Of a DNA stretch of 36,945 nt, positions 36,864 through 36,945 are shown piece by piece. Positions within the stretch are counted from its first letter, which is position 1; each line of letters opens with the position of its first letter. The DNA is from Verrucomicrobiia bacterium. GTDB taxonomy: Bacteria > Verrucomicrobiota > Verrucomicrobiia > Limisphaerales > UBA11358. Under the pieces are notes generated by a model, which ran no database searches, was not told the DNA's origin, and worked only from the letters and a program-made list of their open reading frames with translations. The stretch lies in contig JARLJW010000090.1 in the NCBI GenBank assembly GCA_031290985.1, positions 1 to 36,945 on the forward strand. Reading direction: 5' to 3'. Both the position numbers and the translations under genes were made by a program.

Positions 36864-36945
36864 CTGGGACGCGGTGATCCGGTGGTCGTTTGAACTGTCT
36901 TGTCGTGGGTTTTTAGAAATGAACAAGGTTGTATTAGGATGCGGA
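36864..36945. other. Right edge of window, no feature seen
   Basis: About 80 bases with no open frame, repeat or hairpin that I can support. If the repeat to its left is host DNA, this would be host intergenic sequence. Confidence 0.3.

Noticed and set aside
1..36945. Diversity-generating retroelement, integrase-type recombinase, CRISPR system, tRNA genes
   Set aside because: No reverse transcriptase, tyrosine or serine recombinase, repeat-spacer array or tRNA cloverleaf was seen.

Overview
The window is nearly all of a Mu-like (transposable) tailed-phage genome, either an integrated prophage or a phage contig, of about 36.5 kb. The identification rests on one MuA-type transposase (28284-30491), a MuB-type ATPase gene (30966-31940), a Gam-type nuclease inhibitor (33498-34058), an Ner-like regulator and a divergent XRE repressor. 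It also has a Mu-style head module: gp26/gp27-like proteins, large terminase, portal fused to a MuF domain, prohead protease and an HK97-fold major capsid protein. No contractile sheath or tube gene is recognisable, and the tape measure is short (443 aa), so a Mu-like siphovirus of the B3/D3112 kind is more likely than a myovirus. The host is a GC-rich Gram-negative bacterium, because there are two lipoproteins with lipoboxes. The Asn/Thr-rich, signal-peptide-bearing proteins and a chromosomal-type GC-rich palindrome at the right edge would suit a Verrucomicrobiota-like host, but that is an impression and not shown by the sequence.

Layout. Two gene blocks diverge from a central switch at about 22.6-23.8 kb. 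Leftward (minus strand, 22604 down to 1) is the late block: lipoprotein, a small protein, class-3 lipase, small hydrophobic protein, adenine methylase, gp25/26/27-like proteins, large terminase, portal-MuF, protease, capsid, neck proteins, tail tube, tape measure, a large tail/baseplate protein and a signal-peptide fibre-like protein cut by the window edge. A short leftward immunity operon (GTG-started repressor plus lipoprotein, 23745-22925) is followed by two tandem intrinsic terminators that insulate it from the late block. Rightward (23810-36576) is the early block: Ner-like protein, winged-helix regulators, DUF3102-like protein, GNAT, a broken methyltransferase, MuA, MuB, MazG-like protein, Gam, a pentapeptide-repeat protein and several small unknowns. 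The last 370 bases hold no convincing gene.

Most genes overlap by ATGA, GTGA or TTGA, so both blocks are read as translationally coupled operons. This coupling was used to choose starts, to reject long false extensions and to recover short genes such as the 52-aa gene at 10881-11039.

Most notable: (1) a Sec-type signal peptide on the major capsid protein, with similar segments on other virion-type proteins; (2) a methyltransferase gene split by one in-frame TAA, with the same frame continuing as a recognisable C-terminus; (3) near-identical 16-bp gene junctions that encode GGAK-stop and carry the next Shine-Dalgarno site; (4) two antisense genes inside the early operon; (5) a repressor/lipoprotein operon with a symmetric operator cluster; (6) a lipase near where Mu carries its lysozyme; (7) changed motif residues in both MuA and MuB; (8) a young 12 x 15-bp pentapeptide array.
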